A stretch of 64,000 nt of DNA from Dendrolimus kikuchii (GCA_019925095.2 CM034390.1:657501-721500); one strand, 5' to 3'; counted from the first letter of the stretch, positions 43,060 to 53,632 are shown. Notes: a model not told the origin generated them from the letters alone. Numbers and translations are program-made.

Positions 43060-43310
43060 ATGGAGTAAGTAAGTAAACTTATTTTCGATGTGTTGCTGGC
43101 CACTGAAGCCAGAACACAACTCATTGATGTTATGGTGGCATACTAGACCAGGGATGGTGACCATCCAGACAGACAAATGTCCTACCACCTGGCTGTGGGT
43201 TGTTTCATCACCTTTGATAACAGGCCGCTCAGCCGCAGGACTTAGTTCTTTTTGCTCTATCTTCACGAATAAGACATGTCGAATCTGTATTTGCCCAACT
43301 CTGTACATAC
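43060..43310 (-). mobile_element. A-prime element, copy 2
   Basis: Reverse match to 29440-29684 over its whole length, from GATGTGTTGCTGGCCACTG to CATGTCGAATCTGTATTTGC. Confidence 0.7.
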
Positions 43311-43365
43311 ATACATACATAACTTCACGCCAGTTCCCTTGCGGGGTAGGCACGAACAACAAAAT
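43311..43365 (-). mobile_element. RTE-B tail, last 50 bases
   Basis: (ACAT)n then AACTTCACGCCAGTTCCC to GGCACGAACAAC. Same neighbour order as 29405-29440. Confidence 0.75.
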
Positions 43366-43373
43366 TAAATTGT

Positions 43374-43722
43374 AACATGCATAGATTTTAGTAAACAACA
43401 AAAAATGGCATTTTTTCGTATACGGCCAGTTGTTATGAAGTCCTCGATATATAAGTATAGATATAAGGCCCACACTGCACATGCACTTCCTCACAACACC
43501 AGCATGTAACAGATACACTCTACATTTGTATAAGTTTAGTATTAAAACTAGAATGAATTATACATACACCTCGACAGAAAAATCAATAAATTAATATCAC
43601 ACACAAGAACCAAAATAACTAATAAGCGTGTTAAATTAAAAAAATTCAATCTAGGAATTAGTTGTAAAAAAGCGTACGGAACTCGAGTCCGTAGAGTTGT
43701 TAATAATAATAAAAAAAAACAC
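43374..43722 (+). mobile_element. J retroelement, sense orientation
   Basis: Includes GCCCACACTGCACATGCAC, GTAACAGATACACTCTAC and GAACTCGAGTCCGTAGAG, ending TTAATAATAATAAAAAAAAA. Paralogue at 61936-62290 with the same left flank (GTAACATGCATAGATTTTAG). Confidence 0.8.
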
Positions 43723-43727
43723 TAATG

Positions 43728-43845
43728 TGCAGCCATCCAGATGGACAAACAAACACCCCGTCCAGTTTGTTTTGTCGCCTATTACGACAGGCTGCCCAGC
43801 CGCAGGGTATTGTATTCTTTTTTTGTTCCTGCACAGATATAATCC
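43728..43845 (-). mobile_element. A element fragment, diverged
   Basis: GTGCAGCCATCCAGATGG, TCGCCTATTACGACAGG, CTGCCCAGCCGCAGGG and GTTCCTGCACAGAT: a decayed 5' half. An identical arrangement is at 62297-62412. Confidence 0.7.
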
Positions 43846-43854
43846 ATACATCTA

Positions 43855-44135
43855 CATACATACATACGTAACTTCACGCCAGTTCCTTTGCGGGGTATGC
43901 ACGAACAACAGAGCGCCATTCAGGCTTATTCTTACACACCTCACTTGCTTCTTTGACATTCATAACTCGTGTCATGCACGCTCGTCTGTTCTTAAGACTC
44001 CTGACATCACCTTCCGCTAGTACACGATCAATTTGATCATGGAAGGTGTGTCGTGGCCTTCCACGACTTCTGCATCCATCCACTTTTGCATTGTATATCT
44101 GTTTAGTCATTCTTTCATCATGCATTCTTTCCAGT
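43855..44135 (-). mobile_element. RTE-B 3' fragment
   Basis: Minus strand encodes MHDERMTKQIYNAKVDG, GRPRHTFHDQID and the ending with AKELA in place of ARELA. (ACAT)n tail at the left. Cut at HDERM's upstream ERM codons. Confidence 0.85.
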
Positions 44136-44139
44136 GAGC

Positions 44140-44710
44140 AAAGTGTTTACATAATTAAGAATAAAATATTCTATCTCATTCTCTCGCAGGCTTAGTCCTA
44201 TAGATTTATATGTTTCATCGAGTTTAAAATCACAACGATTCTAAAGAATAATTTTGAGTTGCATTTCGGTATCATAGGCCAGGCTCTAATTCTCTCTTCG
44301 AAGCTGGCAACAAATGTCCAAAGGTAGCTACTTTCCATCAGGTACTACGACGCACTACGACGGGTGAGAATATGCAACGTGAAATAGAAAGTAGGCCGAC
44401 GGTCTCGCGTTCTAAATATAGATTCACAAGGCGACCAAAATTGCGGCATATATTTTATGCACAAATAAAACCCGACGATATAGCTTATATGGGAAAATAT
44501 ACTAGTGTTGTGCCCATTATACGCATGCGGTGTGTTACGGATGAGCGGGCGTGCAGCCACGCGTTCGACTATCGTAACTCTCGATACACTACAACAACTA
44601 CCGTTTGTTCTTTGTTTATTTAATAACACCGGTATATTCACTACACCGTGGCTAGGGACGGGGGACTATTACAATTTATCGATAAGAGAATATCTTACTT
44701 AAAAGTAGAT
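44140..44710. other. Unassigned
   Basis: No gene or repeat recognised, apart from a weak A/T-like block at 44280-44345 (GGCAACAAATGTCCAAAGGT, CTTTCCATCAGGTA). Overlapping frames at 44345-44702 on both strands match nothing known. Confidence 0.3.
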
Positions 44711-45020
44711 AATCCGTGCAGGAACGGAGAAAGAATACAATTTCCTGCGGCCGGGCGGCCTGTCGTAAGAGACGACTTAATAACCCAAAGCCAAGTGGTA
44801 GGGCATTTGCCCGACTGGATGATGGCTACCACCCCTGGTCTAAAGTATGTCGCCATAACAGTGTTGAGTTGTGTTCCGGCATTAGTGACCAGGTTCCAGT
44901 CTCCCTTAAGAGAGCAGCAGCGCATTTGTAGCAACTTTGATGTTGCAAATGTCCATAGGCGATGGTAACCGCTTTCCATCAGGTAGACCATGTACTTGTC
45001 TACTGAACTCGGGCAATAGA
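44711..45020 (+). mobile_element. A element, full length
   Basis: ATCCGTGCAGGAACGG to CTGAACTCGGGCAATAG. The 3' tip is slightly degraded. A 3-base duplication (GATGATGG) lies in the middle. Confidence 0.85.
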
Positions 45021-45224
45021 AAAATTCTAAATCAAAACGACTCATTGACTCTTCAGGTGATCAGAGGGCTGGTGTTTACCTCGGGAAACCGATCATAATT
45101 GCTATCAAGCGAGGAAACGTAGCCAGCCTTCTGGGCACCTTACCCATAGAATACGGTGATCTAGGGTCAGTTAGGGATCTTCAGAAATAATCGATTTTTA
45201 TTTAAATCGATTATTATTTTCTTA

Positions 45225-45354
45225 AGAACAGACGAGCGTGCATAACAAGAGTTATGAATGTCAAAGAAGCAAGTGAGGTGTGTAAGAATAAGCCTAAATG
45301 GCGCTCTGTTGTTCGTGCCTACCCCGCAAGAGAACTGGCGTGAAGTTATGTATG
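45225..45354 (+). mobile_element. RTE-B short tail inside the hAT-like element
   Basis: TATTATTTTCTTA is at 45212-45224 and 45355-45367 (13 bp). Contains only RRACITRVMNVKEA to the stop and tail, 130 bp in all. Confidence 0.92.
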
Positions 45355-45389
45355 TATTATTTTCTTATAATCGATTTTTATAGTAATAA

Positions 45390-46665
45390 TAGGTTGGGGA
45401 AAAAGTCTCTTCGCATATAGTATGTATGAACTTGTAATAAGATCTCTTTGGCTATACCATATGGATCTAGCTGGTTTTGGTATCATTAGAAAGTTTTAAT
45501 TTTAAAGAAGACAATTCCAAATTCAAATTAGGAAAATGTGTGATTTTCATTTGTTTTTCTTATTGTTAAAATGAGTGAATCTAATGAATAAATTCGATAC
45601 ATTTTAAAATTTTACTACAAAAAAGGTAAAAATGCAACACAAGCCGCGAAAAAAAATTGTGATGTTTATGGACCTAATGCAGTATCTGTGAGAGTAGCGC
45701 AAATTTGGTTTAAGCGTTTTCAGTCCGGACATTTTGATACCAAAGATGCACGTCGCTCTGGTCGCCCTATTACGGAGAAAATTGCTGCCATTTTTGAAAA
45801 ATGGAGCAAGATCGACATATTAGTAGTTACGATGTAGCTGGAGAAATGGGAATTGACTACGAAACGGTTTTGGCCTATTTGAAAAAGCTGGGTACACAAA
45901 AAAGCTCGATATTTGGGTGCCTCATGAGCTCACTGAAAGAAACCTAATGAACCGTATACTCATTTGTGATTCTTTATTACGACGTAATGAAACCGAACCA
46001 TTTTTGAAGAAGTTGATAACTGGTGATAAAAAATGGATCACGTACGACAAGAACGTGTGGAAAAGATCGTGGTCAAGGGCCGGTCAGGCTTCACAAGCTG
46101 TGGCCAAACCCGGATTAACTCGCAACAAGGTGATGCTGTGTGTATGGTGGGATTGGAAGGGCATTATTCATTATGAGCTCTTACCGCCAGGACCATCGAT
46201 TTTGAACTGTACTGCGAACAACTGATGAGATTAAGGCAAAAGGTTGAGAGAAAGTGGCCGGAATTAATCAACAGAAGGGGTGTGGTTTTTCACCAAGATA
46301 ACGCTAGACCTCACACATCTTTAGCCACCCAGCAAAAATTACAAGAGTTTGGCTGGGAGGTGTTAATGCATCCGTCGTATAGTCCTCACCGTGCACATTC
46401 AGATTTTCACTTGTTTCGGTCTCTGCAGAATTCCTTAGGCAGTGTCAGGTTAACATCACGAGAGGACTGCTAATACCACTTGTCGCAGTTTTTTGATCAG
46501 AAGCCCCAAAATTTTTATAGCAATGGGATCACGTCCCTACCTCCAAGATGGCAAAAAGTTATCCAACAAAATGGCACCTACATACTTTAGTCAAATGTAA
46601 ATAAACTTTATAAAAAAATCTTTTGAATTTTATATAAAATGCGAAGAAACTTTTTCCCCAACCTA
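45390..46665 (+). mobile_element. Mariner element, cecropia-like, full length
   Basis: Ends are inverted: GGTTGGGGAAAAAGTCTCTT on the left and, reversed, GGTTGGGGAAAAAGTTTCTT on the right, with TA at 45390-45391 and 46664-46665. Length about 1.27 kb is normal for mariner. Sequence of ends and protein fits the cecropia subfamily, common in moths. It sits inside the hAT-like element, so it arrived later. Confidence 0.95.
45571..46494 (+). pseudogene. Mariner transposase, disrupted
   Basis: The natural start at 45571 (MSESNE) is followed at once by a stop at 45589. The frame resumes with the helix-turn-helix region (KNATQAAKKNCDVYG, QIWFKRFQSGHFD, RRSGRPIT). It shifts near 45806, again near 45901 into VPHELTERNLMNR, and again near 46212. 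The D,D34D catalytic triad survives: Asp at 46024 (TGDKKW), 46297 (HQDNARPH) and 46402 (HSDFHLF). Around the third, the usual YSPDLAPSD reads YSPHRAHSD. Cut-and-paste transposase if intact; here inactive because of at least three shifts and one stop. Confidence 0.93.
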
Positions 46666-47233
46666 ATATTAATCGATTTTTAGTAAATCGATTAAATAAG
46701 TAACCTCTTAGTTTTTGAGACAATACGTTTGTCATTTTGTTGGGATGCTCATTATTTAATTTTTATTATAATAAATAAAACGTTTAATAGTACTGACGTT
46801 TGTATCAATAATGCTATTTGGTTTCTTAATTCCTTACCTTGAAATTTCAGAGGAACATTGCCTTTGATTTTTAATTTTGAATTTGTTATTTTTTTATTCA
46901 TATAATTTTATTTTATTTTTAATCTGATAAATTGTCAGTATGAATTTCTCAGGTTTATTATTGGAATATGAAAAGCATGTACTTTTAAATAATAGTAAAA
47001 AATCGATTTGTTTTCACAGAAATTGATAATTTATTTTTATTAAAATCGATTTTTGACAAATCGATTAATTTTGAATAAAGAAAAATCGATTTTTATTTAA
47101 TCGGTTCTTTTCCATTAATCTCACATCCCTAGGCTTAGTATTCTGCTTATAGTCTTGAGGGACTATGGGTAGAATACAATACAAATAAGTTAAGTTTTCT
47201 TTTATTGAATTCGATTATTAATATTTATAACAG

Positions 47234-47724
47234 GCCCAGCTCGCCGTACACAACGCGGTGCTGGTACCTACGCTCACGTATGGATGCGAGAGTTGGGTAT
47301 GGAAGAGAGAGCATGAAAGTAGAGTAAACGCGGTCGAGATGCGAGCACTGCGCAAAATCTGCGGAGTGACGCTCGCGGACCGCGTTCGTAATACCGAAGT
47401 AAGAAAGAGAGTTGGTCTGAAAGAGAGTGTCGGGGTGAAGGTAAGGAAATGTGTGATGAAAGAATGACTAAACAGATATACGATGCAAAAGTGGATGGAT
47501 ACAGAAGTCGTGGAAGGCCACGGTACACCTTCCATGATCAAATTGATCGTGTACTAGCAGAAGGTGATGTCAGGAGCCTTAAGAACAGACGAGCTTGCAT
47601 GACAAGAGTTATGAATGTCAAAGAGGCAAGTGAGGTGTGTAAGAATAAGCCTAAATGGCACTCTGTTGTTCGTGCCTACCCCGCAAGGGAACTGGCGTGA
47701 AGTTATGTATGTATGTATGTATGT
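47234..47724 (+). mobile_element. RTE-B 3' fragment with 14-bp target duplication
   Basis: AATATTTATAACAG is at 47220-47233 and 47725-47738. Encodes AQLAVHNAVLVPTLTYG onwards. A deletion of the GMLRWFGHVERM segment shifts the frame near 47449. Long (ATGT)n tail. Confidence 0.92.
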
Positions 47725-47827
47725 AATATTTATAACAGAAAAACAAACTGAATTACACGAAATCTATACGGAGAATATTCGTTTGGACATCATCCGTACC
47801 TGGGGTTGCTACACCACTTGAAAGTCA

Positions 47828-48065
47828 GGAGTTTTTGGCGGGAACTGAAAGGAGACGTTGTGCTGTGCAGTTTCATTTTCTAAAAATATGTAAAATTACT
47901 CTAAAATGAACAATAGTTGTAGGATATTGATAGTTTTTAGTAGTAATTATGTGTTTTTGCGAGAAATGTGAACTATGTAGCCAAATGTGGCCTTTCGAGT
48001 TGTCACAAGAACTCCGTTGAATGGCACTAGCTGATTACCTACAGTTCAGCTGTGCTACACAGTCT
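47828..48065. repeat. Repeat S, copy 4 (reverse of copies 1-3)
   Basis: GGAGTTTTTGGCGGGAACTG, CAGTTTCATTTTCTAAAAAT and GAACTCCGTTGAATGGCAC are the reverse of the S landmarks. Confidence 0.75.
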
Positions 48066-48404
48066 TAAGAAAATGAAGAAACTATATTGTAAACTAAGAT
48101 CTGGCTTAAAGGCCTAGCTGCCAAGCGATAAACTTAAATAAAAATAACACTTAAAAGTCAAAACACAAACAGTGAAGACCTGATTTTAAATATTGTACTA
48201 GATGATATAGGCTGCAGCAAATGATTTGTACAGGTATATTTTGGACAACTAAACGAGTTAAATATTACACTTATGGTATACATATGAAATTGAAAACATC
48301 GCACGCTGTATTTTGAGACAATGCCATCTAGTTGTGATATATCTTCAACAAATATTTTGATCGGATCTTACATGAGCACACACATAAAACATATTTATCG
48401 ATAT
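48066..48404. other. Unassigned
   Basis: No gene or repeat recognised. Confidence 0.3.
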
Positions 48405-48805
48405 TATTTTTTTTTTTACATAAAAAGAAGTCTACGGACTCTAGTGTTCCGTACCTTTTTTAAATTAGGTTTTAATTGATAATATTGAATTATAATTTAA
48501 TTGGGCAGATAACAAATGGTTTGATTTAGTGTTAACAATCGACACTTATAATGATGGTGCTTAGTCGTTAATTTCTTAACTCCTAAGTATAATATGTTTT
48601 ACAAAATTTATATATTGTTTTCATATTTATATTGTATTGTAAAATGTAATTAACTTATTTTAACTTATTCTAACTTGTGTAGTGTTGTTGTTATAATCTG
48701 TATGTAGTGTTTAGCGTGTGTGGAGTCTTAAGTGCTATTATTGTTAGTACTATGCTATTCTTACGGTAATATTGTTTTTTTTTTTTATTATTATTATTTT
48801 TTTTT
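48405..48805 (-). mobile_element. J-like AT-rich element
   Basis: A T run, AGTCTACGGACTCTAGTGTTCCGTACC, a long AT-rich body and a second T/TTA run resemble J in layout and in the CTACGGACTC...CCGTACC block. The body is otherwise different. Possibly a sister of J. Confidence 0.5.
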
Positions 48806-48819
48806 CCTTTAAAAATAGC

Positions 48820-49344
48820 TTATCCTATTACATTTTGTATTACTATTGTTTTTGTGTCCGGGTGGTAATTTGAAATTGTATTTAGGTTGTGGTGGTAATT
48901 TGATATTAGAACCCCATCCCTATCCATCGATATAATAATATTTAAGTTAAATCTATCGAAAGACGAACAAGACAAGCGTCTGTTGTGCAAACTAGTTCTA
49001 TAATAGGAGGTGTAGCACGGGATTAACGGGAGCAGTCGGGAAACTTTGATTGTATTGTGAGTAAGGCTTTGTGTTCGGCACTTGTTATAAATATTTATTA
49101 AACTTGAGTAGTTGCTGTTTACTTCGCTATTCAGAAGTTGTAAGGGTATAGCAGCAGACGAGCTGTGTTTGAGAGGAAAGCAGACCATATGTATTTCATT
49201 TTTAAACAACCTACTTAGCCCCTTCATTAAATCTATACCATCTATACTAATATTATAAAGCTGAAAAGTTTGTTTGTTTGAACGCGCTAATCTCAGGAAC
49301 CGCTGGTCCGATTTGGAAAATTCTTTCAGTATTGAATAGTACAT
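48820..49344 (-). other. Unidentified open frame, 174 codons
   Basis: The longest frame in the window that overlaps little known repeat. No recognised domain: rich in Ser, Asn, Leu and Ile, with no signal peptide or membrane segment evident. Its 5' end overlaps the Helitron-like element starting at 49241, so at least the first 35 codons are transposon sequence. Probably not a gene. Confidence 0.25.
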
Positions 49345-49830
49345 TTATCGAGGAAGGCTATAGGCTATATTATATTTTTAAAAAAATTAGGGATCCTTAC
49401 TGAAAGTCCAATAATGTAACCCAAGGTGTAAAAAAAATGACCCGAAAAAACCTTACACGGCGTGCGCTGCGAAAACTATTGATTATAGAACAAAACGATG
49501 TACTACCACTTTGCAGAACATATAATTGTCTACAAAAAATATCTCGTAGTCATATGTCTAACTATTGTAGTTATCTCACAAAATGCCATCGCTTCAAAAA
49601 CTCTTTATTTTGTACCTTGGTATGAAGCCTTATCAAAATATATTACTCCATATTCAAGACGAATTCAATACCTTTCTAGAACTTTTTGAATGATTCAATT
49701 CGGACGTTTCATTCAAAAGATATCGCGATATTTAAAATCTAAGTATTAGTGTTGTAGCCAAATATACTAATATATTGTTTGATTGAACGCGCTAATCTCA
49801 GGAACTACTGGTCTGATTTGAAAAATTCTT
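49241..49830 (+). mobile_element. Helitron-like element, 3' truncated
   Basis: A|TCTATACTAATATTATAAAG, then the same body as 7053-7793 through the second CGCTAATCTCAGGAAC block, broken near 49830 where LTR sequence begins. Confidence 0.7.
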
Positions 49831-49831
49831 T

Positions 49832-49947
49832 TATTCTCGGGTTGTGTTCAGTTATATTTGTACCTGTGTTATACGTGTTTGTATAGTTCTAATAAATTCT
49901 ATAATAATTCCAACGGCATTTTAATTCGAGTCCTGCAATTCGTAACA
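49832..49947 (+). mobile_element. LTR 3' fragment
   Basis: GTTATATTTGTACCTGTG, TTCTAATAAATTCTATA and CAATTCGTAACA match the last 115 bases of the LTR at 21715-22190. Confidence 0.75.
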
Positions 49948-50904
49948 GAACCATTTAGAATTACCCCCTCCAATAGCAACCAACCTTCACCGGTTGAAAT
50001 GAAAAACAGAATTTGGGTAGAGAAGTGATGGGACACCACTGTCACGGAACAAAGGAAGTATGACCTCAGGAACCTCTGTCCATCCAGGCGGCACATCCTG
50101 GGAGTATGCGTCCCTGACGGAGTCATCAGACGCGAGCGTGCCGTCCAATCACCAGAATCCCGTTCGCCTTCGTCAATTGCAAGAGCTGTACATATATACA
50201 TATTTTAAAGACTTTATAACTTTCATAGTATACTTTCTAAGCGCTGGGATCAAATCTCAAAGTTGCAGGCCCGGTCTCTTCGGTCGTATTCAACAAGTGT
50301 ACTACCCACCTTACTTGTTAGTAACTTTGAATATGTTAAACGAGTCAGGTTAGCTTCAGAGGCTACGTTCCACATGAGGCTCACAACGATCGTGTTGTTC
50401 CCGTTCCGCTTGATTGCGAGCGTTACAATCATAAACTCTAGTGGAACGGATTATGGGGCGTTGATGTCATAAACACAAATGTCATTGGTCGATTTGAAAA
50501 TCGCGCCTCTTTCAATGTCAATCGATAGAGAGAATTAATGCTCTGTGATCAACACCCACTTCGACCCACCTCTTGACATGGGTCGTTGTGAGCGCTGTGT
50601 GATTAAAAATAATAGCGTCATTAGTGACGTTTTCGCCATAGCCATAACGACCGGGGTCGCTTTGTGGAACGGCTGATAGAGCATTTTGGGCGTTGTGAGC
50701 TTTTAGAGGAACGCACCCAGAGTAGCCGGTTCCTGTCAAGTTTACATGTTTAGGATTGAAAATAGTTCGAACTTTCTTGGTAACATTACACCTCTTTCAT
50801 TAGGTAAACAGATCTTGAAATACCAATCATCACTGAACTGATCAACATTGAACATTTTCACGAATTTTATTTAACGTTCTTGATTAAGTCAATCGTCGTT
50901 ATTT
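49948..50904. other. Unassigned
   Basis: Nearly 1 kb with no recognised repeat. Several frames of 60-100 codons overlap on opposite strands, none with a known domain. Confidence 0.3.
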
Positions 50905-51216
50905 TTTTTCTTCATTGCATGAGTTCAGCAGACAGGCAAACGGCCCACTTGATGAAAAGCGTTTACTATCGGCTATGGACATTTGCCACACCAAAGGTGC
51001 TACAAATGCGCTGCTGCTTCTTAAGAGAGACTGGAACCTGGTCACTAATGCCGGAACACAACTCAAGGTTGTTATGGCGACATACTCTAGACCAGGGGTG
51101 GTCGCCATCCATTCGGGCAAATGCCCTACCACCTGGCTGTGGGTTGTTAAGTCGCCTCTTATGACAGGCCGCCCGGCCGCAGGAAATTATATTCTTTCTC
51201 CGTTCCTGCACGGATA
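50905..51216 (-). mobile_element. A element, full length
   Basis: TTGCATGAGTTCAGCAGACAG to CCTGCACGGATAT, with one base lost in the CTCTTAAGG run. Good match overall. Confidence 0.85.
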
Positions 51217-51339
51217 TTATACAATACTACATTTTTATCTAGCAGATCATGTTCTTAAGTTACATATATCCAATTTTCACTAAAGTTAGAGCTGCTAGAA
51301 AAAAAATTGTAATATAATTTATGAAATGATCACACATAA

Positions 51340-51598
51340 AGAATACAATTTCCTGAGTCCGGGCGGCCTGTCTTAAGAGGCGACTTAACAACCCACAGCA
51401 AGGTGGTAGGGCATTTGCCCGACTGGATGGCTACAACCCCTGGTATAAAGTATGTCGCCATAACAACCTTGAGTTGTGTTCCGGCATTCGTGACCAGGTT
51501 CCAGTCTCCCTTAAGAGAGCAGCAGGGCATTTGTAGCAACTTTGGTCTTTCCAACAAGTGGGCCGTCTGCCTGTCTGCTGAGCTCCTGCAATAAAAAA
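51340..51598 (+). mobile_element. A element, 5' tip missing
   Basis: AAAGAATACAATTTCCTGAG to CTCCTGCAATAAAAAAAG. Lacks ATCCGTGCAGG and has a gap between GTCTTTCC and CAAGTGGGCC. Confidence 0.85.
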
Positions 51599-52092
51599 AG
51601 TTGAAAATTGTTGACCTTTTAAGTAACGAAGTATCAAATAGGAACCCAACAATAGAACAAGGAAGCAGACAGTGTAATCAAAGGAGATAATTTTTCATTT
51701 TCCAAAATGTCGCAACTTCATAAATTTCGTACAAGGATATATCATATTTATGGCGTCATAAGTACGTCGACAGCTAACGACCAATTGTTAGCTGTTAACT
51801 CGTTTATTTTATTCTTAAGCCGAAATTAGGTGGGGTTCATCTCTGTATTTCAATTTGTGTACAAAAAAGAGAAAAAATTATAATATCTTAACTTTAAAAA
51901 AAATATTATTTATTACTGACTTTTTCATTGGATTTTTTATTTTATTGTAAAAACTTATATATTTTATTATTTGTATTTCTATTAGTTATTTATACACGGC
52001 TATAGTTTATACTTTAAACCATATTTGCAATTGATAATACTCCATAAACTTCTAGCGGGTAATATAATAAAAAACTATATTATACCCCACAC
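51599..52092. other. Unassigned, AT-rich
   Basis: No gene or repeat recognised. Confidence 0.3.
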
Positions 52093-52290
52093 CCCACCCC
52101 TTCCATGATCAAATTGATCGTGTACTAGCAGAAGGTGATGTCAGGAGCCTTAAGAACAGACGAGCTTGCATGACAAGAGTTATGAATGTCAAAGAGGCAA
52201 ATGAGGTGTGTAAGAATAAGCCTAAATGGTATTCTGTTGTTCGTGCCTACCCCGCAAGGGAACTGGCGTGAAGTTATGTATGTATGTATG
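52093..52290 (+). mobile_element. RTE-B short 3' fragment
   Basis: Begins CCTTCCATGATCAAATTG (FHDQID) and runs to PARELA, stop and (ATGT)n. Frame intact. Target duplication not found; the left edge abuts a C-rich string. Confidence 0.85.
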
Positions 52291-52739
52291 TACATATATT
52301 AAATTAAAAAATAATAATTACGAGAGCGGGGTTAGTTTTGCCTTGGCTGTCGTTTCGATTTTTTTTGTGGCGGTACTGCCCTGAAGTGTCCGCAAGTCCA
52401 GGGGTGGTGCCGACGGTACTGGGCTTGGTATCTTGGACAGCCAGGGATGACCTTCCAGCTGCACTGCGCAATGAGTCCTCGACTTCTTTTCCACCAAAAC
52501 TCCAAAATAATTATAAAAAACCCAAAACGTGGGTTATATACACTAAATATATGTAGTTAGATTTAAACAAAATAATCTTAATAAATGTTAAGTTACGAGC
52601 AAAACTTTTTATGAACGACGTGTTGGTGGTTCTAAAAATCTATGACGAATGCATGACCCACCGAGCACCGCTGTGCTTCTCAGGCGCCGCCAATCAAGAT
52701 CTCTCCACGTCCCTGCGAGGGACGTTAGGAGACATAGCC
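52291..52739. other. Unassigned; possible LINE C-terminal remnant
   Basis: The frame at 52338-52556 has DDLPAALRNESSTSFPPKLQ, which resembles the WNxLPxxLR...SFKxxL ending of some LINE or phage-like proteins. Too weak to assign. Confidence 0.25.
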
Positions 52740-52845
52740 CCCCCACAGGATAGACTAGGCCTGTTGCTGGGAAGTTTCTTTCGCCGTTTCTTCTCTCCCA
52801 GCCATAACACGCTACGAAACGGCAGTAAGATAGCGTAGGCCGTCG
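52740..52845 (+). mobile_element. LINE-Q-like 3' fragment
   Basis: CTGTTGCTGGGAAGTTTCTTTCGCCGTTTCTTCTC and CACGCTACGAAACGGCAG parallel 41480-41545. Decayed. Confidence 0.5.
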
Positions 52846-52852
52846 CGAACCA

Positions 52853-53127
52853 CCGATCCCGGCCCGCCGGGATCCTTCCCCTCGGGCTTTATATTACCCG
52901 TCGCCCGTTCTCAATTAATGCTTTATGTCGCCCTATGGTGGGCATCATTAAATTCATCCCCCTCTCATGGCAACAGTCCAGCCGAGGTAAAACTCCTTAG
53001 GGAGCTCCCTCGAGCAAGTTGCCCCCCCGGGCTCGAGCGCCTTCGCTTCGCGAAGGCACTCGCCCCAAAAACCCCGGTAAAGTTGTAAGGTCTTCGGACC
53101 AACAACATAAAGTAAAGTCCAATAATA
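52853..53127 (-). repeat. Repeat E, copy 2
   Basis: Reverse complement of 870-1140, with roughly 95 percent identity by eye, including the GCCTTCGCTTCGCGAAGGC hairpin (53039-53057). Confidence 0.75.
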
Positions 53128-53272
53128 CCGATGTGCTGTCAAAACGCCGGCCCGCGAGCCGCCGCGACCGGTTGCTTAGACCACTGAAAGCTAGTGCGGT
53201 AACGCGGCGATGCTCGCGTTTATTATTTTAATATGATATTTATATTTATCTTAATTTTTAATTATTATATAT

Positions 53273-53374
53273 TTAGGGCAACGTATTAGCGTTGCCATAC
53301 AACGCGGGAATGCGGCCAGCATTTTGGGAACGCTCCCCACCGAGAGCGATCTGGACTACATCTTTTACTTGTAA
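53273..53374 (+). mobile_element. LINE-F C-terminal remnant, frame intact
   Basis: Encodes [20 protein letters not shown], then [13 protein letters not shown] and a stop at 53372-53374. The first three blocks and the D(L)xxxFYL ending match LINE-F at 11229-11320. The AT-rich DNA before it (53218-53272) interrupts the domain. Confidence 0.7.
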
Positions 53375-53632
53375 ATATGTATATAATAGTAGTTACCCTT
53401 TATATGTTATAACTTTGTATTGTACATATAATTCTAATTAAAATTACTATATTTTTAATATTTATTTCTAAATATTTATGTAATATTACATTACAAACTA
53501 AGAAACACCATTAAATAACAAATAAGCAGTAAAAAAGTCGCATGTGAAAACTTTTTTAACAAGTTAAGGTCGTTTATTTTCAAAGTTGACAATGCCTTAT
53601 TTTTATTGAAATTGAAAGGGAGAAATAGGTGC

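Larger units (their letters stand above)
45172..47131. mobile_element. hAT-like non-autonomous element with 8-bp target duplication
   Basis: The left end is TAGGGATCTTCAGA; the right end, reversed, is TAGGGATGTGAGATT. Flanks are GGGTCAGT (45164-45171) and GGCTTAGT (47132-47139); the empty LINE-F site at 11231 reads GGCTCAGT in sense, so each flank has one change. AATCGATTTTTATTTAA motifs repeat inside (45188, 45369, 46670, 47035-47100). Without its own inserts the element is about 540 bp. No transposase. Confidence 0.85.
45045..47222 (+). mobile_element. LINE-F 3' end split by a hAT-like element
   Basis: The left piece (45045-45163) has the reverse complement of 11220-11345, including TCAGAGGGCTGG, GGAAACGTAGCCAGCCTTCTGGGC and GAATACGGTGATCTAG. 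The right piece (47132-47222) continues GGCTTAGTATTCTGCTTATAG and the tail GAGGGACTATGGGTAGAATACAATAC. Between them is 2 kb of nested DNA. Confidence 0.85.

Noticed and set aside
42706..43518. 270-codon minus-strand open frame
   Set aside because: Reads antisense through RTE-C1 and RTE-C2, then A-prime and J. A mosaic of repeats, not a gene.
48820..49344. Possible host gene of 174 codons
   Set aside because: No domain, composition like AT-rich noncoding DNA, and its N-terminal part lies in a Helitron-like element. Listed only as an unidentified frame.
53218..53272. AT-rich stretch before the LINE-F ending as an intron
   Set aside because: No clear splice sites tied to an upstream LINE-F exon; repeat E and other DNA precede it, so truncation or insertion is simpler.
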